Source of the DNA: Chloroflexota bacterium
Lineage (GTDB): Bacteria > Chloroflexota > Anaerolineae > Ardenticatenales > Ardenticatenaceae
Reading direction: 5' to 3'
Assembly: GCA_003520455.1 (NCBI GenBank)
Contig: DOUV01000638.1
Location: forward strand, 1-13,452
Length of the DNA: 13,452 nt
Part shown: positions 6,207 through 13,452 of the stretch, piece by piece
How the letters are laid out: each line of letters begins with the position of its first letter
Numbering within the stretch: the stretch's first letter is position 1
Program-made: the position numbers and the translations under genes
Notes under the pieces: generated by a model
The model's database searches: none
Told to the model about the DNA's origin: nothing
The model's input: only the letters and a program-made list of their open reading frames with translations

Positions 6207-7058
6207 GTGAACGTCGCTGAGATCAAAGCGCTGCTGGCCGAGCACGGCCTGCGGCCCCACAAAAGCCTCGGCCAGAACTTCCTGGTAGACCCCATCCACC
6301 TCGAACGTATCGCTGAGGCGGCCGATCTCGACCGCAACGATCTGGTGTTGGAGGTGGGGCCCGGGCTGGGCGCGCTGACCGAGTATCTGGTCGCCCGCGC
6401 TGGACAGGTGGTGGCCGTCGAGCTCGACGCCGGCTTCGCGGCCATCCTTCGCCAACGGTTCGCGGGGGTGCCCAACTTCCACCTGGTCCATGCCGATATC
6501 CTGACGGTGGACATCCCGGCCCTCCTGGCACCTTTCGCGCCGTCCGGCGAGCCCCTGCACTACAAGGTGGTCGCCAACCTCCCCTACGTCATTACGTCTG
6601 CGGCCCTGCGCCACATTTTAGAGAACACACCCCCACCGGAGCTGTTGGTCGTGCTCGTCCAGCGTGAGGTTGCTCAGCGCATTGTCGCCCGGCCGGGGGA
6701 CCTCAGTCTCCTGGCTGTCAGCGTTCAGTTCTATGGGGAGCCAGAGATCGTCGCCAGAATACCGGCCGGTGCCTTCTATCCAGTTCCCTCAGTGGACAGC
6801 GCCATCCTGCGAGTGACGCCCCATCCCGAGCGAGCCGTGCGGGTGGAAGACTCGGAGGCCTTTTTCACGGTGGTCAGGGCCGGGTTCGGCCAGAAGCGCA
6901 AGCAGCTCAAGAATGCCCTGGCGTCCGGCCTCTCCCGCCCTGTCGCGCAGGTCGAAGCCGACCTGCGTGCGGCGGGGATCGACCCCCGTCGCCGCGCCGA
7001 GACGCTGAGCCTGGAAGAGTGGGCCCGCGTTATGGCGGAGCTGGAATGCGATGCATAA
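6207..7058 (+). CDS. rsmA: 16S rRNA (adenine1518/1519-N6)-dimethyltransferase RsmA (KsgA)
   Basis: It uses S-adenosylmethionine to dimethylate two adjacent adenines in the 3'-terminal hairpin of 16S rRNA, a late step and checkpoint in 30S assembly. Absence of this mark gives kasugamycin resistance. The 283-aa product shows KSLGQNFLVD (19-28), the SAM-binding EVGPGLGALT (49-58), acidic Glu72 at the end of strand 2, HADIL (95-99) and the catalytic NLPY (124-127). Then come FYPVPSVDSA and the C-terminal FGQKRKQLKNAL. Length is typical. I chose the GTG at 6207 because GAGGAG (6193-6198) lies 8 nt upstream. It follows the ffs terminator by 143 nt, so it needs its own promoter, for which I see no strong candidate. 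A GGCGCC/GGCGCC hairpin precedes the start. Confidence 0.97.
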   Translation: MNVAEIKALLAEHGLRPHKSLGQNFLVDPIHLERIAEAADLDRNDLVLEVGPGLGALTEYLVARAGQVVAVELDAGFAAILRQRFAGVPNFHLVHADILTVDIPALLAPFAPSGEPLHYKVVANLPYVITSAALRHILENTPPPELLVVLVQREVAQRIVARPGDLSLLAVSVQFYGEPEIVARIPAGAFYPVPSVDSAILRVTPHPERAVRVEDSEAFFTVVRAGFGQKRKQLKNALASGLSRPVAQVEADLRAAGIDPRRRAETLSLEEWARVMAELECDA

Positions 7059-7212
7059 GACGCAACGAATCTCACGCGCCTGGTTTGCTTGCAGTGGTCG
7101 CTCCAACCCAAAATGATTCACATGCCAGCCTTCCCGGAGCAATTCATCAAATGTCAGCGCTACGTCTTGGTGGCGTGATAGCGGTCTACGCTTCATTTTT
7201 ACGCCGTGCCCC

Positions 7213-7241
7213 TTGCGAGTCCGCAACGTCAAAGCTATACT
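7213..7241 (+). promoter_or_regulatory. Sigma70-type promoter of the VanW-family gene
   Basis: TTGCGA (7213-7218) and TATACT (7236-7241) are separated by 17 nt, with a predicted start near 7248. AAGGAG (7251-7256) and the GTG start (7264) follow at once, giving a very short leader of about 16 nt. The promoter covers the alternative TTG start at 7213 and so rules it out. Confidence 0.8.
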
Positions 7242-7263
7242 AAGCCCTGAAAGGAGTACCGCT

Positions 7264-9138
7264 GTGGCACAGAACGTAACGACATGGCCGCACACCGGTC
7301 GCACTTCTACCATACGGCCGCCGCTGGGCCGGGTCCGGCGGGGCAGTTGGCTGAGCGTCGTGCTGGCCTGGTTCCTCTCGTTTGGGCTCCTGGGCGGGCT
7401 CGGATTCTGGCGCTACCAGGAGAGCTACGTGGGCCGCATCTATCAGGGGGTAAGCGCTGCGGGCGTGCCGCTCGGCGGTCTCTCGTCGGCGCAAGCCGCC
7501 GCTGAGTTGGCTACGCGTTTGACGCCCGTGCCGGGGCAGCGGCTCACACTGCGGGCAGGTGACCGGACCTGGCATCCGACGCTGCGCGAGTTGGGCATCA
7601 CGTTTGACGCCGACGCCACCGTCGCGCGGGCCTATGCCCTCGGCCGCGACGGCGATCTCCAGCAGCAGCTCCAACAACAGTGGGCGCTCCTCTGGCACGG
7701 CGCCGAGGTGGCGCCGGTACTGCGGCGCGACCCGGCAGCGGTCGATGCCTATCTCTCGGTGCTGGCCCGAGCCCTGGCCCGCGAGCCGCGCGATGCGCAC
7801 TTGACCTGGAAGGGCTTGACCGCCCGCGCCGTGCCAGACATGCCGGGGCGCGAACTTGATGTGGCTGCCAGTAGTGCTGCCGTTGCGGCCGCTCTCGATC
7901 AAGGCGCAACCGGCCCGATTGAGCTGGTGGTGCGCGAGCGGCCAGCGGCTGTTGTCGGTGTGGATGCCGCTGTGCAGCAGATCAACACCCTCCTCAAGGC
8001 CCCGCTGGTGCTGACCTTTGACGAGACCACGTACCACCAGACGGCGGCCGGGGTTGCCCCCGTGACCGTGACGCACCGCTGGAGCGTGGATCGCGCCCGG
8101 CTGGCCGAGTTGCTCACGCTCGACGCGGTGACCTCGCCCGCGGGCCAGCACGAGTATCAAGCGCACCTCGACACGAAAGCACTGACCGCCGATTTGCAGC
8201 GCCTCGCGAATGCCATCCGGCAGTTCCCCCGTGAGGCGCGTTTCGACTACGACCCGGCAACAGATACGCTGCGGCCGCTGATCGTCAGCCAGGACGGAAT
8301 GAGCCTGGACGTCGATACCGCGCTGGCCGCCGTGGAGACCGCTCTCCAGCGCGGCGAGCATACGGTGAGCTTGCCCGTCACGGTCACGGCTCCGCGCGTC
8401 TCCACTGGCGAGGCCGCCAAGATGAACATCCACGGCCTCGCCGCCTCCGGCCACAGCAATTTCAGGACATCACCTCCCGAGCGCGAGATCAATGTGGCCG
8501 AGACCGCCCGGCGCATGCACGGAGTGGTCATCCCGCCGGGTGGCGAGTTCAGTTTCAACGAATACCTGGGCTGGGTCGTGGATGCGACCGGTTACGCCGA
8601 GGGCTACATCATCGTCGGAAACCAGACGCAGGTCGATGTCGGCGGCGGCGTCTGCCAGGTATCGACCACGGTCTTCCGGGCCGCGTTCAACGCCGGCTTT
8701 CCCATCACCGAGCGCCACGCCCACGGCTACCGTGTGAGCTACTATGAGCCGCCGCTCGGGTGGGATGCCACCGTTTTCTCGCCATGGGTTGATCTCAAAT
8801 TCAAGAACGATACCCAGAACTACTACCTCGTCGAGTCTGAAGTCAACCTACGGACCAAGGACCTGACCATCAATCTCTACGGCCCGGACACGGGACGGCG
8901 GGTCGAGATGGTCGGGCCGACCATTCTCGAAGAACAACCCAGCGGCTCACCAATTTACGAGGACGATCCCACCCTCCCGGCCGGAACGATCAAGCAGGTG
9001 GATTGGGCGCATCCCGGGGCCACTGTGAAGCTGGAAAGAATCATCCGCGATGCCGGCGGAAACGAGCTGACCCGCGATGTCTTCTGGAGCGACTACCGCC
9101 CGTGGCAGGCCCGCTTCTTGCGTGGCACCGGCCAGTAG
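7264..9138 (+). CDS. VanW family protein with peptidoglycan-binding-like and G5-like domains
   Basis: This is a 624-aa envelope protein, probably anchored by an N-terminal membrane helix (about 29-49, after Arg-rich 13-26) with the bulk outside. After the anchor, YQGVSAAGVPLGGLSSAQAA starts a first PG_binding_4-like domain. A second lies in the middle (about 200-390). The VanW domain (about 420-550) has FSFNEYLGW and the hallmark GGGVCQVSTT (460-469), then ERHAHGYRVSYYEPP. The tail (about 556-620, PIYEDDPTLPAGTIKQV) resembles a G5 domain. VanW proteins were named from a vancomycin-resistance cluster, but their activity is unproven; relatives are YoaR-like cell-wall proteins. Nothing here indicates vancomycin resistance. 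I chose GTG 7264 because AAGGAG sits 7 nt upstream and a good promoter overlaps the alternative start. The lipoprotein gene follows after 93 nt. Confidence 0.92.
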   Translation: MAQNVTTWPHTGRTSTIRPPLGRVRRGSWLSVVLAWFLSFGLLGGLGFWRYQESYVGRIYQGVSAAGVPLGGLSSAQAAAELATRLTPVPGQRLTLRAGDRTWHPTLRELGITFDADATVARAYALGRDGDLQQQLQQQWALLWHGAEVAPVLRRDPAAVDAYLSVLARALAREPRDAHLTWKGLTARAVPDMPGRELDVAASSAAVAAALDQGATGPIELVVRERPAAVVGVDAAVQQINTLLKAPLVLTFDETTYHQTAAGVAPVTVTHRWSVDRARLAELLTLDAVTSPAGQHEYQAHLDTKALTADLQRLANAIRQFPREARFDYDPATDTLRPLIVSQDGMSLDVDTALAAVETALQRGEHTVSLPVTVTAPRVSTGEAAKMNIHGLAASGHSNFRTSPPEREINVAETARRMHGVVIPPGGEFSFNEYLGWVVDATGYAEGYIIVGNQTQVDVGGGVCQVSTTVFRAAFNAGFPITERHAHGYRVSYYEPPLGWDATVFSPWVDLKFKNDTQNYYLVESEVNLRTKDLTINLYGPDTGRRVEMVGPTILEEQPSGSPIYEDDPTLPAGTIKQVDWAHPGATVKLERIIRDAGGNELTRDVFWSDYRPWQARFLRGTGQ

Positions 9139-9231
9139 AAAACTGATCGCAATTGGCGCCAACCTTCATCCGCGATGTCAACGATCTCACAGCGTCGCAG
9201 GACCATCCCCGATCGAGGAGAAAAGAGCCTG

Positions 9232-9522
9232 ATGCGTTTGTTGCTTACAACACTTTCGTTGATGCTGGTACTTGTCCTGGCGGGTTGCAACCAGGGGCAA
9301 GCCACCCCCGCAACCCCGGCGGCGATTCCAACGGAGGCTGGTGCGCCTCTCGCCCCCGAGGCCACGCTTCCTGCTGGCAGCACCGAGCAGCCCGCTCCTG
9401 CAACCACCGAACAGGCGGGCGCGCCGTATCCCCCCCCCGGACTCGTCGCCACACCGGGAGGGAACTACCCTGCGCCGGCCGGGGAGAACTCCCCGGCCCC
9501 CGGCGGGACGCCGACCCCGTAA
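9232..9522 (+). CDS. Small Pro/Ala/Thr-rich lipoprotein of unknown function
   Basis: The 96-aa product begins MRLLLTTLSLMLVLVLAGC, a classic lipoprotein signal with lipobox LAGC (16-19). The lipid-bearing cysteine would be residue 19. The remaining 77 residues are low-complexity, rich in Pro, Ala, Thr and Gly (PATPAAIPTEAG, PAPAGENSPAPGGTPTP), with no recognisable fold. The mature part is probably a flexible extracellular tether. I chose ATG 9232 because GAGGAG (9215-9220) lies 11 nt upstream and the signal peptide starts there. The frame is open from 9175 but the extra 19 residues are polar. Codons 67-69 form a run of nine C (9430-9438), which is slippage-prone. It lies 93 nt after the VanW gene and is likely co-transcribed. 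Confidence 0.75.
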   Translation: MRLLLTTLSLMLVLVLAGCNQGQATPATPAAIPTEAGAPLAPEATLPAGSTEQPAPATTEQAGAPYPPPGLVATPGGNYPAPAGENSPAPGGTPTP

Positions 9523-9546
9523 TACCAGGTCGCTCCCCCTCGACCC

Positions 9547-9576
9547 AGCGCCCTTCTCCACTCCGAGAAGGGCGCT
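9547..9576. terminator. Hairpin between convergent genes, probable bidirectional terminator
   Basis: AGCGCCCTTCTC (9547-9558) pairs perfectly with GAGAAGGGCGCT (9565-9576) around loop CACTCC. It lies 24 nt after the lipoprotein stop and 5 nt after the stop of the facing hydrolase gene. The T tract is poor on both strands (GCGCTTTACT on the plus side), so it may stop transcription imperfectly or mainly protect 3' ends. Confidence 0.7.
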
Positions 9577-9581
9577 GCGCT

Positions 9582-10610
9582 TTACTCGGATGGCGGGAGG
9601 CTGGCGGATAGAATCTCGCCGACAGTCTGCTGGACGGCCGGGTTCCGAAGGAGGTTGGAATGGGAGACGGCGGGGAGGTACTGCTCGGCGAAGTCGCGGG
9701 CGGCCGGGGCTGGCCGGCCCAGACGAATGGTCCACTCTTCCTCGCACGCGAAGCGGTAGCGCTCAGGGGTAGTACCAGGGATCTCGTACGCGCTGTAGAC
9801 CGGAACGAGCAGGTCGCCGAAGCTCACGCTGCGTAACCACAAAGGCACCTTGCCCCACAACACCGAGACGCCAAACCGGATGTCACCGTAGATCGTGTGA
9901 AACTCGACGGTACGCGGGGTGTTCCGAGGTTGGTTGAGCGTGGACAGAAATTCGCTGCCGGGGGTGATCTGGCGCAGCGCGAGACTATCGAAATAGCCCC
10001 GCGGCCGCGGGCCAAACTGGGCCTCGTAGGCCTCGAGTTGCAACTGCTCGACCTGCCGCTCCACATCGGCCAACAGGCGCAAGGCACGATTCTTGCCGAA
10101 CGACAGCCGCTCGAACCAGTGGAGGACCTGCCAGATAATCGAGTCGGGCGGGATGAGCGTGATCATCCGTGCCAGGTCAACCCCCAGATTCGGCGTGCCG
10201 ATCTGGATGACGCGCGCGACATTCCCACCGTAGAGAGTCCCAAAGGCGTCGGCCTGGGTTCGGCTGAGGTAGTAGCGGCTGACGAGGCCCCCCATGCTGT
10301 GGCAGATCAGAGTCACGCCCGGCGGCCCGCCAGCCGTCACGCTCTTCTGGCTGAGACGGTCGATCTGGCACTCAATGTCCTCCGGCACGTCGGTCGCGCG
10401 CAGGCTCATCCGGCTGGCGACCGCGCGGATGTCGCCCTCGGTGTCGTAGATCAGCCCACCTTCGATCTCGTTGTAGCCGTAGTGAAAGAGGTGGATGAGC
10501 GCCGGATCAAGCCCACGAGCGATGAGCGCATCGAGGAAGCCGCTTTCCGTCCAGTTCGCGACACTGCCGTGAAAGCCATGGACCAGCATGATCGGGAGCC
10601 TGGCAGTCAT
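9582..10610 (-). CDS. Alpha/beta hydrolase of lipase/esterase type
   Basis: This is a 342-aa alpha/beta-hydrolase resembling triacylglycerol lipases and PGAP1-like esterases. The oxyanion region is PIMLVHGFHGSVANW (6-20). The nucleophile elbow is LICHSMGGLVSRYYL, with Ser105 as the likely nucleophile; a Cys replaces the first Gly of GxSxG. IQIGTPNLG (136-143) is the usual lipase segment after the elbow. Asp266 in SFGDLLVP and His317 in VSHSNLL are good candidates to complete the triad. No signal peptide is visible, so it is likely cytoplasmic or exported in another way. Substrate is unknown. I chose ATG 10610 because GGAGG (10622-10618) lies 7 nt upstream. The gene follows the recN terminator and so is probably transcribed separately; I see no convincing promoter. 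Confidence 0.87.
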   Translation of the reverse strand: MTARLPIMLVHGFHGSVANWTESGFLDALIARGLDPALIHLFHYGYNEIEGGLIYDTEGDIRAVASRMSLRATDVPEDIECQIDRLSQKSVTAGGPPGVTLICHSMGGLVSRYYLSRTQADAFGTLYGGNVARVIQIGTPNLGVDLARMITLIPPDSIIWQVLHWFERLSFGKNRALRLLADVERQVEQLQLEAYEAQFGPRPRGYFDSLALRQITPGSEFLSTLNQPRNTPRTVEFHTIYGDIRFGVSVLWGKVPLWLRSVSFGDLLVPVYSAYEIPGTTPERYRFACEEEWTIRLGRPAPAARDFAEQYLPAVSHSNLLRNPAVQQTVGEILSASLPPSE

Positions 10611-10705
10611 CGAGCAACCTCCGGTGGGAGTGGAGACGAAGATGAACCAACAACGTTTCCACCGTCAACTCATGGCCTGGTTGCTGGCCGTACACAACGA
10701 GTTGA

Positions 10706-10745
10706 TCCAAACAAATGCACACGCCGGTGTCCCGGCGTGTGCATT
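10706..10745 (-). terminator. Rho-independent terminator of recN
   Basis: A perfect 14-bp stem (AATGCACACGCCGG 10714-10727 with its complement 10732-10745) and a 4-base loop lie 26 nt past the recN stop. Read leftward, the stem ends in TT and continues TGTTTGG, a T-rich tail. It isolates recN from the hydrolase gene. Confidence 0.85.
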
Positions 10746-10771
10746 GTACGATTGGCGCGCAATTTTGAGAA

Positions 10772-12529
10772 CTAGCCTAATTCGACCATCCGCGTCGCAT
10801 TGAGCATCTCGATGGCCGTTTCCCGGACGGTCTCCCCGCCACCGATCATGGCAGTCAGCTCATCGACTCGTCCGTTGTCGTCCAGACATTCCACCCGGGT
10901 CACGGTCCGGTCGTTGATCAACTCCTTGTGGATGTGGAGGTGGCTGTCGCCGTAGGCGGCGATCTGAGGCAGGTGGGTAATACAGAGCACCTGGTGCTTG
11001 TGGGTCAGACCGCGGAGCTTGCCGCCCACGATGGTACCGACCCGGCCGCCAATCCCCGCGTCAATCTCGTCGAAGATGAGCGTGGGCGTCTCGTCGACCT
11101 CGCCCAAAACCGTCTTGAGCGCCAACATGATCCGGCTGGTCTCGCCACCGGAAGCGACTTTCGCCAGCGGCTTGGCGGGCTCACCGGGATTGGCCGCCAG
11201 CATGAACTCGACCCTATCCAGGCCCGTGGCATCGAAGGCGTAGCGCGCGTTGGGATCGAGTCCTGGGGCCAGCACATCCGGCACGATCGCACCCTCTGCA
11301 TCCGGAGTCCACACGACCCGCGTCTCAAACTTCGCACGCTCCATACGCAGCTCGCCCAGCTCGCGCTCGACTGCGGAGGCCAGACGCAGAGCCGCATCGC
11401 GCCTCGCCGCACTCAACTCCAGCCCCAACTCACCGATCTGGCGCAAGAGTTTCTCTTCGATCGCCGTCAGCTCGCGGAGCCGCTCCTCAGCGGTGGCTAT
11501 CTCTTCGAGTTCGGCCTGGGCTCTGCTGGCCTCCTCCAGAATGGCGTCGATGGAATCCCCGTACTTGCGCTTGAGCTTGAAGAGCAGGTCCAACCGTTGC
11601 TCGATCATCTGCAACCGCTCGGGGTTGAACTCGATCTCGTCACGGTACGAGCCGACCGTGCGCGCAACGTCGTCGAGCAAGTAAAGCGCCTGCTCCGCCA
11701 TCCCACGCGATTCGGCTATGGTCTCATCGAGCCGCTCCAACTGGCCGAGCATCTTCACGACCTCGCTCAGGACGTCCACGATCGCGGGCTGGCCGTCGGC
11801 TCCCTCGTAGAGCTGGGTGTAGGCCGTGCCGCTCAACATCGAGAGCTTCTCGGCGTTCGCGAGCACCTTGCGCTCGTGGTTGAGCGCCTCTTCCTCACCC
11901 GGCTTGAGGCGGGCTTGCTCGATCTCATTGACAATGTACTCCAACCGGTCCTGCCGCTGGGTGAGTTCCCGCTCGCTTTTAGCAAGTGACTTCATCTGAC
12001 GGCGCACCTTGGTGAGCGCCGTGACGCGCTCGGCCAGCTGAGCCCGCTGCGGGCCGGTTCCAGCGTAGCGGTCGAGCAGATCGATGTGCTTCGCGGGCTT
12101 GAGCAGCGAGAGATGCTCGGTCTGTCCATGGATGTCCACCAGCGGCTCGCCGATGCTCTCCAGCACTTTGAGTGAGACGGGTCGCCCGTTCACGCGGCAG
12201 AGGTTGCGGCCGTTGGCTTTGATCTCGCGGCTCAGGATCAGGGTGTACAGATCGTCCCCCTCGTCGAGCAGGCCGCGTTCGTCCAACAGGGGGCGAACCA
12301 TCGTCGCCGTGCACTCGTCCAACATGAAGACGCCTTCGATGCGAGCTTGCTGGGCTCCCGCACGCACAGACTCGGTCTGTGCGCGACCACCCAGCAAGAG
12401 ACTAATGGCGTCGATCATGATGGATTTGCCGGCCCCGGTCTCGCCGGTGAGGACCGTGAAGCCGGAGTCGAATTGCAGCGTAACCTGATCAATAATTGCG
12501 AAGTCCTGGATGACAAGCTCTGCTAACAC
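10772..12529 (-). CDS. recN: DNA repair ATPase RecN
   Basis: RecN is an SMC-like ATPase that acts early in recombinational repair of double-strand breaks, working with RecA at broken ends. The 585-aa product has the full layout. It opens LAELVIQDFAIIDQVTLQF, with Walker A GETGAGKS at 29-36. A long coiled coil follows (about 150-380, e.g. ELTQRQDRLEYIVNEIEQA). Then come the ABC signature VASGGETSR (Ser460) and Walker B LIFDEIDAGIGG (Asp487, Glu488), followed by the THLPQIAAYGDSH switch region. I chose GTG 12529 because it gives the usual MLAEL-type N terminus and has GGGAG (12543-12539) 9 nt upstream. The TTG at 12538 abuts that sequence directly. It is a single gene with its own terminator. 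I see no convincing SOS box upstream. Confidence 0.96.
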   Translation of the reverse strand: MLAELVIQDFAIIDQVTLQFDSGFTVLTGETGAGKSIMIDAISLLLGGRAQTESVRAGAQQARIEGVFMLDECTATMVRPLLDERGLLDEGDDLYTLILSREIKANGRNLCRVNGRPVSLKVLESIGEPLVDIHGQTEHLSLLKPAKHIDLLDRYAGTGPQRAQLAERVTALTKVRRQMKSLAKSERELTQRQDRLEYIVNEIEQARLKPGEEEALNHERKVLANAEKLSMLSGTAYTQLYEGADGQPAIVDVLSEVVKMLGQLERLDETIAESRGMAEQALYLLDDVARTVGSYRDEIEFNPERLQMIEQRLDLLFKLKRKYGDSIDAILEEASRAQAELEEIATAEERLRELTAIEEKLLRQIGELGLELSAARRDAALRLASAVERELGELRMERAKFETRVVWTPDAEGAIVPDVLAPGLDPNARYAFDATGLDRVEFMLAANPGEPAKPLAKVASGGETSRIMLALKTVLGEVDETPTLIFDEIDAGIGGRVGTIVGGKLRGLTHKHQVLCITHLPQIAAYGDSHLHIHKELINDRTVTRVECLDDNGRVDELTAMIGGGETVRETAIEMLNATRMVELG

Positions 12530-12624
12530 GGGCGACAACTCCCGTCAGAAGCGGCCCTCGATGGTACGCCTCTGCAAACTGCCAACGCGTGGATGGCTTG
12601 GGGATGACGCTACAATCGTGTGAA

Positions 12625-12653
12625 AGGATACACCAAGGCGGCGACAAATTCAA
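12625..12653 (-). promoter_or_regulatory. Candidate recN promoter
   Basis: On the minus strand TTGAAT (12653-12648) and TATCCT (12630-12625) are 17 nt apart, with a start near 12618 and a leader of about 90 nt. Each box matches consensus at four of six bases. The spacing is good but the match is moderate. Confidence 0.4.
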
Positions 12654-12719
12654 ACCTTTGTTCTGAGCAGCGACCAAAAAGTGGGGGCGCCGGAGCAGGG
12701 GCGGAGCTGTGCCAGGAGG

Positions 12720-12752
12720 AGGGATTGGAGATTATTCTCATCTCCAATCCCT
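12720..12752. repeat. 13-bp inverted repeat after the NicO gene, possible terminator
   Basis: AGGGATTGGAGAT (12720-12732) and ATCTCCAATCCCT (12740-12752) pair perfectly around TATTCTC. It lies 37 nt past the stop of the leftward metal exporter gene and upstream of recN. No T run follows on the minus strand (CCTCCTCC), so it may be a weak terminator or a 3'-end stabilising stem. Confidence 0.65.
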
Positions 12753-12789
12753 AACAAGGAGTCAATCCGATGGGCTCAGGGCAGCCTTG

Positions 12790-13452
12790 CTACAGAATAC
12801 TTCTCAGCGCCTCGAGGCTGATGCCCAGACCGGCGAGCGTGACCAGGGCGGCACTCGCCATGGGAAGCAGATGCGGCAGGCGCCCATCCAGCGGCAGCCG
12901 GGCGAAGAGACGGTTGGCGTTGACCAGCACGAGGCCGATGGCAGTGAGGACCCCGGCCAGCCCGGCGCTGAAGGCGATGATCAAGAGCAGGCCGAAGGCG
13001 ACCCGCCCGAGGGCGATCGCGCTCAGCAGTACCACCAGCGCGGAGGGGCAGGGCAGCAACCCGCCTGAGACGCCCAGCGCCAACAGGCTGCGCCACGTGA
13101 TTGGCCGGCCCTCATCACCCGGGACGTGATGATGGTGATGCGCGGCGTCGTAGTGGTCGTGGGAGTGACCGTGGTGGGCCTCGTGGTCGTGATCCCTCGC
13201 GCGGTGAAGCCGGTTGACGAAGAGGCTGGCTCCGATGGCGACGACCAACAGCCCTGAGATCAGGCTGATCCAGGGGAAGACGAGTTCGGGTAAGACGAAG
13301 CGTGCGGCGAAGAGGGTGATCAGCCCCAGCGCGAAAACGCCGGCGGTGTGGGTGATGGTTACGGTCAGCCCGAGGAAGAGGGCGTGGCGCGCTGTCCCAC
13401 GCGCTCCGACGAGGTAGGCAGCCACGACTGTCTTGCCATGGCCGGGGGTCAG
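12790..13452 (-). CDS. NicO/RcnA-type nickel/cobalt exporter, N-terminus beyond window
   Basis: This is a membrane exporter of the NicO family, to which E. coli RcnA (Ni2+/Co2+ efflux) belongs. The visible 220 residues start inside LTPGHGKTVVAAYLVGARGT, matching the conserved PGHxKT motif of the first membrane segments. LGLTVTITHTAGVFALGL follows, with the conserved THT. A cytoplasmic or periplasmic loop (about 13111-13206) holds 13 His in 27 residues and probably binds metal. Then GGLLPCPSALVVLLSAIALG and two or three more hydrophobic segments end the protein at TAG 12790. The frame runs without a stop to the right edge, so the start is outside. An internal GTG at 13425 would drop the conserved motif and is not the start. 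Direction of transport and metal are inferred from the family. Nearby regulator (RcnR/NikR type) is not in view. Confidence 0.88.
   Translation of the reverse strand: MTPGHGKTVVAAYLVGARGTARHALFLGLTVTITHTAGVFALGLITLFAARFVLPELVFPWISLISGLLVVAIGASLFVNRLHRARDHDHEAHHGHSHDHYDAAHHHHHVPGDEGRPITWRSLLALGVSGGLLPCPSALVVLLSAIALGRVAFGLLLIIAFSAGLAGVLTAIGLVLVNANRLFARLPLDGRLPHLLPMASAALVTLAGLGISLEALRSIL

Noticed and set aside
7240..8454. A 404-codon leftward open frame
   Set aside because: It is antisense to the VanW-family gene and is rich in Gly, Arg and His, as expected of a shadow of GC-rich coding sequence.
7264..9138. A vancomycin-resistance gene
   Set aside because: VanW similarity alone does not give resistance. 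No vanH, vanA or vanX partner is present, and the domain is widespread in envelope proteins.
10928..11989. A 353-codon rightward open frame
   Set aside because: It lies wholly antisense to recN, which has every family motif. Long opposite-strand frames are expected in GC-rich DNA, and its residues show no family pattern.
12599..12616. A rightward promoter using TACAAT at 12611-12616
   Set aside because: No usable -35 lies 16-18 nt upstream, and there is no rightward gene for it to serve.
12770..13129. A rightward frame with AAGGAG 8 nt before an ATG
   Set aside because: The ribosome-site look is by chance. The frame runs antisense through the conserved membrane segments of the NicO gene and encodes no recognisable protein.

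Overview
This is a GC-rich (mostly G/C third codon positions) bacterial chromosome segment. Most of it is housekeeping and general accessory genes. I see no integrase, transposase, CRISPR array or phage gene. The large-type SRP RNA, frequent GTG starts, a VanW/PG-binding/G5 protein, a DipZ-tail-like thioredoxin protein and a GTAGGGGCGCACGG-type palindrome together suggest a Chloroflexota bacterium, perhaps near the Thermomicrobia. That placement is inference from gene style and not from a phylogeny.

Left part (1-5280). A small dodecin gene runs rightward at 150-368 and ends at a strong terminator. Facing it is a leftward run whose best promoter lies at 5252-5279: a thioredoxin-like protein, a GNAT acetyltransferase (GTGA overlap), an Atg22/UMF1-like MFS transporter and glpX (class II fructose-1,6-bisphosphatase). 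Between glpX and the dodecin terminator lies what I read as the wreck of an ion-channel gene. Its pore helix and selectivity-filter region are in one frame and its last membrane helix and coiled coil are in another. The front half is missing. The operon leader (about 236 nt) carries a 75-bp tandem duplication and two hairpins.

Middle part (5280-9576). A gene-free stretch holds a perfect 28-bp palindrome and several possible stems. Next comes the SRP RNA gene (ffs), with a clear promoter, the complete large-type fold and a textbook terminator. Then follow rsmA (16S rRNA A1518/A1519 dimethyltransferase), a VanW-family cell-envelope protein with its own promoter, and a short Pro/Ala/Thr-rich lipoprotein. 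A hairpin between converging genes closes this block.

Right part (9577-13452). Leftward genes encode an alpha/beta hydrolase of lipase type, RecN (an SMC-like repair ATPase, with a strong terminator after it) and a NicO/RcnA-type nickel/cobalt exporter with a His-rich loop. The exporter gene is cut by the right edge.

I did not find a convincing undescribed system. The most useful results are the broken channel gene, the repeat-bearing leader, several corrected gene starts and the unexplained 5280-5703 interval.
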